From: an uncultured Porphyromonadaceae bacterium
GTDB taxonomy: Bacteria; Bacteroidota; Bacteroidia; Bacteroidales; Muribaculaceae
DNA: 12,338 bases
Reading direction: 5' to 3'
NCBI GenBank assembly: GCA_900555915.1
Contig: USNC01000016.1
Location: forward strand, 1 to 12,338
The notes beneath the pieces were generated by a model. It was not told where the DNA came from, made no database searches, and saw nothing but the letters and a program-made list of their open reading frames with translations. The position numbers and the translations under genes are program-made. Positions 1-6,604 of the stretch are shown here, piece after piece (positions within the stretch are counted from its first letter, which is position 1; every line of letters begins with the position of its first letter).

Positions 1-27
1 GCAGCGTCAGATGTGTATAAGAGACAG
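1..27. other. Residual Nextera (Tn5) read-1 adapter, not genomic
   Basis: The first 27 bases match the 3' part of the Illumina Nextera i5-side adapter, GCAGCGTC followed by the 19-bp Tn5 mosaic end ending in GAGACAG at 27. This is library sequence, not biology. It contributes an apparent start codon (ATG at 11) and the artefactual peptide MCIRDR in front of the first gene. Genomic sequence starts at 28. Confidence 0.98.
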
Positions 28-1216
28 GGCCGGCACACTCGACCCCCGGAATTCGTACACCTCGCGGCAGATCGACAACACCCACACGATCACGCCTGAA
101 CTGAACTACTTCGGCAGTTACAACGACAGCACCCGCTACATGCTCTATTTTACCCTGGCACCCAAGTTCGCCCTGAAGCATTCGCATCTGGACTATGAGC
201 GGAACCACGCGGCATATCCGATAAGAAAGAGTTTCTTCCTCGCCACAATGGGAGGATGGGACGCCAGTTTCTCTCTGATGCTTGCTCCCTCCCTCAAGGA
301 CAACGGCATACTCAATTTCCGGCATTCCTTTGACCTAAAGATGAGAATCACGCCGAAGACTCCCGACCTTCTCGACATGGCAGACATCACCGACGACTCC
401 AATCCCCTCAATATATATATGGGCAATCCCGACCTTAAGGTGGCATATGAATTCAGTCCATATCTACGACACACATTCAACCGGCCGGAGAACCATCCGC
501 TCAGCAACACTGCGACGCTTGAATTCAGCATGACGAAGAACGCGCTCACACGCGGATATACATACGACACCTCGACTGGCGTCAGGACCAACAGGATGTA
601 TAACGTAGACGGCAACAGGCATTTCTACATCTCAGATGATTTCAACCTTCAGTTTGGCAACATCAACCAGTTCACACTCTCTTCCAACACCTCGGCTACA
701 ATCGCCCGCTATGCCGACATGATCGGTGTGGACGGAGCCGAACCTACGCTTTCTAAGATCGACAACACCACTATTTCCGAGCGGCTGTCGCTGTCGTGGC
801 AGATCGGCAAGCAATCGATAAGCCTCAACGGGGAATATCTGAACCGCCACAGCACGTCGGCACGCGATGATTTCCGCACCATCAATGCCAACCATTTCAG
901 CTATGGCGTGGTGGCGAACTTCAAACTGCCCTACGGGATAGGCCTCAACACCGACTTCAACGTCTACACACGCCGGGGCTACGGAGTGAAGGAACTCGAC
1001 ACCTCGGACGCCGTATGGAACGCACGCCTGACGTGGACACCGCCGAAAGCGAAACAGTGGACACTTATGCTGGACGGCTTCGACATGCTGCACCAGCTTT
1101 CCAACGTGAACTATGCCGTCACCGCGTCGGGACGCACCGTAAGCTACAGCAACGCGCTTCCCCGATATGTGATGCTTTCGGTGCAATACCGCTTCCACCG
1201 GCAGCCGAAACGATAA
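28..1216 (+). CDS. Outer membrane beta-barrel protein, C-terminal part (TonB-dependent receptor-like)
   Basis: This is the 3' part of an outer-membrane protein; its true start lies off the contig. About 395 genomic codons remain, the first whole one at 29. The ATG at 11 is adapter-derived and must not be used. The translation is a run of alternating amphipathic strands (for example SFSLMLAPSL, ATLEFSMTKN, ISLNGEYLN, LMLSVQYRF) joined by polar, Asn/Asp-rich loops. The segment DDSNPLNIYMGNPDLK is typical of Bacteroidota barrel proteins of the 'outer membrane beta-barrel' family (Pfam OMP_b-brl_3 type), whose full-length members usually carry an N-terminal carboxypeptidase-like and plug region. 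That part is not visible, so TonB dependence and substrate cannot be judged. The protein ends ...QYRFHRQPKR, with the last aromatic strand residue close to the C-terminus as usual for barrels. The stop codon TAA (1214-1216) lies inside the hairpin element described separately. Confidence 0.85.
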
Positions 1217-1279
1217 CCTTATTCAAGTTTCGCTGGCGCTCAACTTGAAGGTTATGAGGTTATGAGGTTATAAGGTTAG
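1213..1279 (+). repeat. Stop-codon hairpin plus AGGTTATG tandem repeat, copy 1
   Basis: ATAACC (1213-1218, containing the TAA stop of the barrel gene) pairs with GGTTAT (1250-1255). After a 3-nt bulge, TTCAAGTT (1222-1229) pairs with AACTTGAA (1242-1249) around a 12-nt loop. The 3' arm runs into an 8-bp tandem repeat: AGGTTATG at 1249-1256 and 1257-1264, a variant AGGTTATA at 1265-1272, and a partial AGGTTAG at 1273-1279. The outermost parts, TAACCTTAT (1214-1222) and ATAAGGTTA (1270-1278), are also perfect 9-bp inverted repeats. A closely similar copy lies at 7498-7555. It has no T-tract directly after the hairpin, so it is not a classical intrinsic terminator. I do not recognise it as a named element. 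Confidence 0.85.
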
Positions 1280-1494
1280 TTTATTTGAGGTTTGTCTCGG
1301 GGCTTTTGTCTGAGTTGTGTTTTGCAAGTTTGATAAGGCTCCTTATCATAAAAATCATCAATGCAAGGTCTGAGACGCGAAACATGAAATGCTTAAAATT
1401 GTTATATAAAATAAAATAGAGACATTAGTTGTGAAGCCGCTGCATCTGCCGATACACAGGTAAATAGTTTCTATTTTAAAGGAAAATCCGCAAC
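1280..1494. other. A+T-rich intergenic region without recognisable gene
   Basis: This stretch separates the barrel gene from the small ORF at 1495. It is visibly more A+T-rich than the flanking genes. It contains the perfect dyad at 1331-1348, listed separately, and a run of A/T around 1390-1420. I found no convincing TTTG / TAnnTTTG promoter pair at the right spacing and no tRNA-like fold. A promoter for the downstream genes is expected here but cannot be placed. Confidence 0.5.
1331..1348. promoter_or_regulatory. Perfect dyad TGATAAGG-CT-CCTTATCA (operator or hairpin)
   Basis: Two 8-bp arms, TGATAAGG (1331-1338) and CCTTATCA (1341-1348), are separated by CT. As RNA it can fold as a 7-bp stem with a GCTC loop, followed by TAAAAATC, which is a poor U-tract. 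As DNA it is an 18-bp symmetric site of the size bound by a dimeric regulator. It lies 115 bp downstream of the barrel gene's stop and about 146 bp upstream of the small ORF. A weak terminator and an operator are both possible. Confidence 0.4.
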
Positions 1495-1620
1495 ATGAAA
1501 CATTCAGAATCTATTCTCCATACGATTGCAATAACGGCTATCTGTCTCTCATACGCCGCGCTTGCCGAAGCGCCGGCAGCCTCCTCCGACAGCGAATGCG
1601 TCGCAAAACATGGTCAGTAA
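1495..1620 (+). CDS. Small putative secreted protein, 41 aa, unrecognised
   Basis: The ORF has an ATG preceded by AAAGGAAAA (purine-rich, GGA about 11 nt upstream) and ends with TAA 33 bp before the thioredoxin-family gene. The peptide begins MKHSESILHTIAITAICLSY and then runs AALAEAPAASSD to a Cys- and Lys-containing tail. This is a credible Sec signal peptide: a short polar head, a hydrophobic stretch of roughly residues 7-24, and an ALA cleavage-like site near 22-24. The mature part would be only about 17 residues with one Cys (C35), while C18 lies in the hydrophobic core. I do not recognise the family. It may be a genuine small exported peptide, a leader co-transcribed with the next gene, or the remnant of a longer secreted protein. 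The ribosome-binding-like site and the signal-like composition favour translation, but length alone gives little statistical support. Confidence 0.4.
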   Translation: MKHSESILHTIAITAICLSYAALAEAPAASSDSECVAKHGQ

Positions 1621-1653
1621 TTTCACGTAAACATACTTCTATCAATATCAGCC

Positions 1654-2856
1654 ATGAAATTATCAATCATAACAGTTGCCGTGGCATCGGCATTTTTCGC
1701 AGCGACAGCACAGGATGCACAGGGAAGCACCACAGCCAAAGGAAAAGCAGCTGATACAGGCAAAGGCATTGCAGTGATCACCGGCCAGGGCAAGGTTTTG
1801 CCGGACGACTATGTCGTCACCTTCTATCCCGAGGACAATGAGAAAAAAGGAAGCATCGTATCCGACACCATCGCCGATGGGAGATTCCGGCTCGAAGTTC
1901 CTGTGGATGAGGGGTTGACCACCGGGGTTCTACATTTCAACACCTCTGCATTTCCAGGCATGCGCCACATACTGTATCTGACACCTGGAGCCCGGGTAGA
2001 GATAGATGCCGTGGACCATTACATGTACACGTGGCCAGTGAAGAGCAACGTGCCAGAACAGAATGAGATTGAACTGCTGATCAACAACAGCAAGCAACTT
2101 TGGATCGAAAATCAGAAGGAAATCCTGGCACGCGACAGAAACAAGAGCCGACTGAGCGGCACTGAATACCTGCAGTGGTCCGATTCTATCAGGAGGTTGA
2201 TATATCAGCGTGATCTTGAGTTTCTCAAGACGCGTCCGGTCGGGACCGCATGGTTGGACCGCGTCGAGGATTTAGCCCATACGCTACGATATGACGAAGA
2301 ACTCTCCGAAGAGATCAGGACCATGTATGCCGGTCTTGAGGACTCGGTCAAAAACACGCCGCAGGGACGCACGATGCGCAATTACCTGTATGCAGAATCC
2401 CGTATCGGAGTCGGCGACGAGTTTCCGGATACCGAATTTCATGATCTTGACGGAGGCGTACATCGATTCTCGGAATTTCGCGGGAAGTGGTGCCTTGTCG
2501 ATTTCTGGAAGGGCGGATGCACTCCATGTATCCGAGCTATCCCGGAACTTAAAGAATTGAAAAATCAATATAAAGACAATCTCGAACTTGTCAGTCTGTC
2601 GCTTGACAAAGACAGCGACTGGCGGGAGATCTCAAAGAAACTCCCCCTGATGGGCAACAACTGGAATGAAGGGAAGGAAGACTACGGGATGTTCACAAGA
2701 CTTGGACTGAGGGCTTATCCGACATTCCTTATCATTGATCCCACCGGCATGATCAAAGACATATGGATGGGATATTCCACCGGATCATTGAAGCAGAAAG
2801 TCAACTTCTTCCTGAGGCCCAGAGACAAGACTGAACATAAGGAGACAAACCAATAA
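1654..2856 (+). CDS. Secreted thioredoxin-fold protein (TlpA/ResA-like, AhpC/TSA-Redoxin family)
   Basis: A 400-residue periplasmic or envelope thiol-disulfide protein. Residues 1-19 form a signal peptide (hydrophobic VAVASAFFAATAQ with cleavage near A18-Q20). Residues about 38-125 form a beta-rich domain resembling the N-terminal DUF4369-like domain common in Bacteroidota TlpA proteins, followed by a helical charged linker (about 135-250). The thioredoxin domain covers about 252-388: GDEFPDTEFHDLDG entry strand, LVDFWKGGCTPC active site with cysteines 289 and 292, and a cis-proline in AYPTFLIID (P356). The CxxC pair is intact, so redox activity is expected. Unusually, the residue before the first Cys is Gly instead of the usual Trp. 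Its partner is unknown. The start is the only ATG in front of the signal peptide; no strong Shine-Dalgarno is present, which is normal for the phylum. It lies 33 bp after the small ORF and may share its transcript. Confidence 0.85.
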   Translation: MKLSIITVAVASAFFAATAQDAQGSTTAKGKAADTGKGIAVITGQGKVLPDDYVVTFYPEDNEKKGSIVSDTIADGRFRLEVPVDEGLTTGVLHFNTSAFPGMRHILYLTPGARVEIDAVDHYMYTWPVKSNVPEQNEIELLINNSKQLWIENQKEILARDRNKSRLSGTEYLQWSDSIRRLIYQRDLEFLKTRPVGTAWLDRVEDLAHTLRYDEELSEEIRTMYAGLEDSVKNTPQGRTMRNYLYAESRIGVGDEFPDTEFHDLDGGVHRFSEFRGKWCLVDFWKGGCTPCIRAIPELKELKNQYKDNLELVSLSLDKDSDWREISKKLPLMGNNWNEGKEDYGMFTRLGLRAYPTFLIIDPTGMIKDIWMGYSTGSLKQKVNFFLRPRDKTEHKETNQ

Positions 2857-2882
2857 GCAAGACTCTTTTCATAAAATTTCAG

Positions 2883-2900
2883 AAACCCCGGGGCGGTTTT
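2883..2900 (+). terminator. Possible weak intrinsic terminator
   Basis: AAACC (2883-2887) can pair with GGTTT (2895-2899) around a C/G-rich 7-nt loop, followed by a short T run. It lies 26 bp after the thioredoxin-family stop codon. The stem is short and the T-tract is four bases, so the call is tentative. Confidence 0.3.
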
Positions 2901-2967
2901 GGGCGAGCAATTTTATTCAGGTCTTGAATCTCGACCTAAACTTTTTTCAGATTATGATAGGACTTTT

Positions 2968-3004
2968 TGCGGGTTGCCGCGTCTTTAATGTAAGTTCAAG
3001 ATGC
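2968..3004 (+). promoter_or_regulatory. Weak candidate promoter for the porin-like gene
   Basis: TTTTTG near 2967-2972 lies about 21 nt upstream of TAAGTTCA (about 2992-2999), which resembles the Bacteroidota -33 TTTG / -7 TAnnTTTG pair but with two mismatches in the -7 box and slightly long spacing. The 196-bp gap, with a possible terminator upstream, suggests independent transcription. The exact site is uncertain. Confidence 0.25.
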
Positions 3005-3052
3005 GGAATTTGAATGAAAATAAAGAATAACACAATATAAACATAAGCGACC

Positions 3053-3727
3053 ATGAGAAAACAGATTATCGCTATCGCGTCGGCTATCCTGGCCACAGTG
3101 TCAATGACAGCGCAGGACCGAGTCTTCAACAATCCTGACAACGAGGCATACTTCGGAATCCGCGTAGGCGGCGATGTCACCTGCCCGGGGAAAGTGACAG
3201 TGGGGAAGGTAGGAGTCGACGGTTTCAACAACGGAGGAGGCATCGAGTTCGGCGGCATCTACAACATCCCGGTAGCCGCCAACTTCTATATCGAGCCGGG
3301 TCTGAAATTCTACTACGACACGTACGCGATGAAGAAGGAATTCATGGGCGAGATTGAAGGTGTCGGCATAATCGACAATGCGTCGATGCGCAAGTTCGGC
3401 ATGCGCATCCCGGTTATGGCCGGATACCATTTCGATTTCACCGACGACGTGAAAGTGTCGATATTCACCGGTCCGGAACTGGAAGTCGGTCTCAGCGCCA
3501 AGGAACATATCAGCATGGGGAACGTCAGCGTCTCGGAAAGCGCGTATGGCGAAGACGGCGAGCTGAACCGGGTCAATCTACTGTGGGGCATCGGAGCGGG
3601 AATCTCCTACCGGAAACTATACTTCGGCATCAACGGAGGTATCGGCATGCTCAACATGTATAATGACATGCCGGAAATAAAATTCCACGAGAACCGGGTC
3701 ACCTTCAGCCTCGGCTACAACTTCTGA
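3053..3727 (+). CDS. Small outer membrane beta-barrel protein (porin / PorT-like family)
   Basis: A 224-residue exported barrel protein. Residues 1-20 are a signal peptide (MRKQIIAIASAILATVSMTA, cleavage before or at Q21-D22). The mature chain alternates amphipathic strands rich in Gly and aromatics: AYFGIRVGGDV, GGGIEFGGIYNI, FYIEPGLKFYYD, FGMRIPVMAGYHF, VSIFTGPELEVGLS, LWGIGAGISYRKLYFGINGGIGM, and a final VTFSLGYNF ending in Phe. This is the pattern of the Bacteroidota 'porin family / outer membrane beta-barrel' proteins (OMP_b-brl_2 type, about 200-250 aa), probably an 8-strand barrel. No transport substrate can be assigned. The start is supported by the signal peptide and the A-rich leader ATATAAACATAAGCGACC. 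The gene ends 28 bp before a strong terminator, so it is the last gene of its transcript. Confidence 0.82.
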   Translation: MRKQIIAIASAILATVSMTAQDRVFNNPDNEAYFGIRVGGDVTCPGKVTVGKVGVDGFNNGGGIEFGGIYNIPVAANFYIEPGLKFYYDTYAMKKEFMGEIEGVGIIDNASMRKFGMRIPVMAGYHFDFTDDVKVSIFTGPELEVGLSAKEHISMGNVSVSESAYGEDGELNRVNLLWGIGAGISYRKLYFGINGGIGMLNMYNDMPEIKFHENRVTFSLGYNF

Positions 3728-3755
3728 CCGCGGAGAACCATACTTACTGAAAAGA

Positions 3756-3799
3756 AAAAACAAGCGGAAGATGCGTCGGGGCATCTTCCGCTTGTTTTT
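3756..3799. terminator. Strong, potentially bidirectional intrinsic terminator
   Basis: AAAAACAAGCGGAAGATGC (3756-3774) is perfectly complementary to positions 3781-3799, giving a 19-bp stem with a 6-nt loop GTCGGG. The 3' arm ends in TTTTT followed by CTTG. The A-tract on the 5' arm means the complementary strand would also read as a terminator. It separates the porin-like gene from the lyase operon. Confidence 0.92.
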
Positions 3800-3800
3800 C

Positions 3801-3831
3801 TTGTCGGATGCAAAAATTTTGATTAAATTTG
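3801..3831 (+). promoter_or_regulatory. Bacteroidota-type promoter of the lyase-WYL operon
   Basis: A perfect -7 box TAAATTTG (3824-3831, consensus TAnnTTTG) is preceded by TTG at 3801-3803 with a 20-nt spacer, matching the Bacteroidota sigma-70 pattern. Transcription would start near 3838, leaving a leader of about 24 nt before the ATG at 3862. The -33 element begins two bases after the terminator's T-tract, a very compact junction. Confidence 0.75.
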
Positions 3832-3861
3832 CAGATAGAAACGTTTACCTATACCATCATC

Positions 3862-6582
3862 ATGAAAAAAATCATCATCGCCTCAGCAGCACTCGCATTC
3901 ACACTGCAGGGCACCAGCACGGCCACCGCGCAAGACGCGCTTCCCGCATTTCCCGGAGCCGAAGGCTTCGGACGCTATGCCACCGGCGGACGCGGCGGAG
4001 AGATATACCACGTGACCAACCTCAACGACAGCGGCAAAGGCTCGCTCCGCGACGCAGTGTCGCAGCCCAACCGCATAGTGGTGTTTGACGTGTCGGGAGT
4101 CATCAACCTCAAAAGCAGACTCACCGTCAAGAGCAACATAACCATACTCGGACAGACCGCTCCGGGAGAGGGAGTGCAGCTGTATGGCAACGCGGTGTCA
4201 TTCTCCAACGCCAACAACCTCATAGTGCGCTATCTGCGCATACGCATGGGAGTGAACGGCGAGAACGGCAAAGACGCCGCCGGCGTGGCGTCGGGCCACG
4301 ACATGATCTTCGACCACATGTCGGTGCTGTGGGGACGCGACGAGACATTCTCAGTGAGCAGCAACAACAAGGGCACCGGCCCCTCCAACATCACGATACA
4401 GAACTCAATCATAGGCCAGGGCCTCCAGCCCCACTCGTGCGGCGGCCTGATACAGACCGACAACGGAGTGACCCTCTTCAGGAATCTCTATATCGAGAAC
4501 AGCACCCGCAACCCGAAGGTGAAGGGACTGAACCAGTTTGTCAACAACGTCTCCTACAACTGGGGCAAGGAGGCTGCCTACAACATGGGCGGCGACAGCG
4601 CCGGCGAATCGTGGGCAGAGATCTCGGACAACTACTGGGTGACCGGCCCGTGGAAAAACGCCGCCAAACCACTCGTAGGAGGCAACACAAACTTCAAATA
4701 CACAGCGAAAGGGAACTACTATGACGAGAACCGCGACGGCATCCTCAACGGGCATGAACTTACGGATGATGAATACGCGGCCAACGGCGGCTACCGGGTG
4801 GACGACACCTCCACGCTGCTGAATCACGGCGCCCCGAAAGGCATACCGGAGATAGCCTCGCGCACATCGGCGCAGGAGGCCCTGGAATATGTGCTCGCAT
4901 ACGGAGGCGCCTCGCTTCCGGTGCGCGACGAAGTGGACCAATACTGCATCGACGAGCTCGCATCGCTTGGCACCCTCGGCTCCACAGGGGGGATAACCAC
5001 CGAGAAATCGCTGCCCCACAAAGGCACCGGCAACCTCTTCGGCGGCTACAAACCGCTCGACACCGACGGCGACGGCATACCCGACGAATGGGAAAAAGCC
5101 AACGGGCTTGATCCGGAGAATCCCGCCGACGCGGCCGCCATAGCCGCCAACGGATACGCCAACATCGAGAACTATTCATTCTCGATAGCCGAAGCCTATC
5201 CCTACATAAAGAACCCGACGGAACTTAAAGCCGCCAGAAACGAAAAGACCGCCATCACCATCCAGTGGAAAGACAATTCCGACGACGAGACGGGCTTCGT
5301 GGTGGAAATATCGACCGACGGAACCGAATATACAGAAGCCGGACGCACCGCCGCCGACGCGACTTCATTCAAGGCCGAATCTCTGGAAGAGAACAAGCTT
5401 TACTTCTTCCGCGTGCATGCCACGGGCAAGGACGGCATGCGCTCGGTGGACTCCCCCACGCTCCAGACCATGACTTCCGAGCCGTTCGAGCCCGAGGCTT
5501 CCACAATCGTGTCGCCGGCCGACGGAAGCGAGGCCAAGGTGCTCGACGTGGTGCTTGAATGGGCCAACACCACCATGGAATATTTCGGCAAAATCACCTA
5601 CGACGTCTTCTTCGGAGAGAACGCGGAGGCCCTCGAGCCTATCGCCTCGGGCATCACCGAAACCAGACTCAATCCCGGCACACTTGAGGAAAACAAGACC
5701 TACTACTGGAGGGTGGACGCATCGAACGACAACGGCACCACACGGGGCGATGTATGGTCGTTTACCGCTATCCCGGGCGGAGTGCTGTTCTACACAGATT
5801 TCCACACCACACCCGCCTCGTTCGGGGAGTCGGAATGGGGCACCATAATCTCCGGCAACCAGGCCGACATAATGCGAGGAGTGAAAGACGAGGTGCAATT
5901 CGACAATCTCGTGATGGGCACCGACGGCGGCCGCCTGGTGGCATTCGGAGCCCTCTCCCCCTATGCCTCCTACTCCACCGAAGACAACGGCGCCTCCAAA
6001 AACGCTGTGGGTTTCATCGGCAAACAAGGCAATGTGGACAAATGCTACATACAGGTCAACGACATAGAAGGACCTTGGAAAATCACCCTCTACTGCGGCA
6101 ACTCCGACAAGAGCGCGCAGTCGGTGAAACTGAGCACGGGGACCGACGTGAACGGCGACGGAGCAGTGGACGACAACGACGACCTCGCCACCTTCAAGTT
6201 CAGGGCCTCGGAGAAAAAGACCTTCAAGTTCACACATGTCTATGAGGGGACCGACCTCTGCAACGTGCGCATCGACCGCGCCTCTCTTGCCGGGAAGGGG
6301 ATCAATTTCCATGATATACTTATCGAACGATATGTGGACGGAGGGGATGCCGTGGAAGGCATCCATGACAACGCTTTGGCAAGACCTGAAGTGTGCGTGC
6401 ATGGCGATGCAGTCAGCATCAACGGGCTCGACGGCACAGGCCACGTGAACGTCTACGACATCTCCGGGCGTCTGATCCTCAGCCAGCGCGCGGTGAGGGG
6501 AAGCCTGGGTCTCACCCCCGGACACGGGGTCTTCATCATCCATGCCGACGGCATGATTCCAGTGAAGGTCTCGATACCTTAA
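3862..6582 (+). CDS. Secreted multidomain polysaccharide lyase family 1 (pectate lyase-like) with T9SS-like C-terminal domain
   Basis: A 906-residue exported enzyme expected to cleave de-esterified pectin (polygalacturonate) by beta-elimination. Signal peptide: 1-24 (ATAQ). The PL1 right-handed beta-helix covers about 28-395, with AFPGAEGFGRYATGGRGG at the start, ILGQTAPGEGVQL, the Asp-bearing FDHMSVLWGRDE (150-161) expected near the Ca2+ site, and ENSTRNPKV, whose Arg216 fits the PL1 catalytic arginine. A Ca-binding DTDGDGIPDEWEKANGLDP loop (400-418) follows, as is common in Bacteroidota members. Then come a fibronectin III domain (about 452-538), a second FN3-like domain (about 543-638), an unassigned beta-rich module (about 640-826) with an EF-hand-like DVNGDGAVDDNDD loop (762-774), and a tail (about 832-906) with VNVYDISGRL and GHGVFIIHADG resembling type A type IX secretion sorting domains. 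Typical PL1 enzymes of the phylum are roughly half this length. The ATG at 3862 was chosen because an in-frame upstream TTG (3829) lies in the -7 box. Confidence 0.9.
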   Translation: MKKIIIASAALAFTLQGTSTATAQDALPAFPGAEGFGRYATGGRGGEIYHVTNLNDSGKGSLRDAVSQPNRIVVFDVSGVINLKSRLTVKSNITILGQTAPGEGVQLYGNAVSFSNANNLIVRYLRIRMGVNGENGKDAAGVASGHDMIFDHMSVLWGRDETFSVSSNNKGTGPSNITIQNSIIGQGLQPHSCGGLIQTDNGVTLFRNLYIENSTRNPKVKGLNQFVNNVSYNWGKEAAYNMGGDSAGESWAEISDNYWVTGPWKNAAKPLVGGNTNFKYTAKGNYYDENRDGILNGHELTDDEYAANGGYRVDDTSTLLNHGAPKGIPEIASRTSAQEALEYVLAYGGASLPVRDEVDQYCIDELASLGTLGSTGGITTEKSLPHKGTGNLFGGYKPLDTDGDGIPDEWEKANGLDPENPADAAAIAANGYANIENYSFSIAEAYPYIKNPTELKAARNEKTAITIQWKDNSDDETGFVVEISTDGTEYTEAGRTAADATSFKAESLEENKLYFFRVHATGKDGMRSVDSPTLQTMTSEPFEPEASTIVSPADGSEAKVLDVVLEWANTTMEYFGKITYDVFFGENAEALEPIASGITETRLNPGTLEENKTYYWRVDASNDNGTTRGDVWSFTAIPGGVLFYTDFHTTPASFGESEWGTIISGNQADIMRGVKDEVQFDNLVMGTDGGRLVAFGALSPYASYSTEDNGASKNAVGFIGKQGNVDKCYIQVNDIEGPWKITLYCGNSDKSAQSVKLSTGTDVNGDGAVDDNDDLATFKFRASEKKTFKFTHVYEGTDLCNVRIDRASLAGKGINFHDILIERYVDGGDAVEGIHDNALARPEVCVHGDAVSINGLDGTGHVNVYDISGRLILSQRAVRGSLGLTPGHGVFIIHADGMIPVKVSIP

Positions 6583-6604
6583 AACATATAAACAAACTAC
6601 ATAA

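Noticed and set aside
11-28. ATG at 11 as the start of the barrel gene
   Set aside because: The codons lie in the Nextera adapter; the real gene start is off the contig.
1249-1279. CRISPR array or telomere-like repeat
   Set aside because: The 8-bp AGGTTATG units are contiguous, without spacers, and number only two to four; they belong to the hairpin element.
1217-1653. tRNA or other structured RNA in the intergenic region
   Set aside because: No cloverleaf, T-loop GGTTCRANNCC motif or long base-paired structure was found apart from the hairpin element and the short dyad.
3829-3861. Extended N-terminus of the lyase from TTG 3829
   Set aside because: The TTG is part of the promoter -7 box and the signal peptide starts cleanly at ATG 3862.
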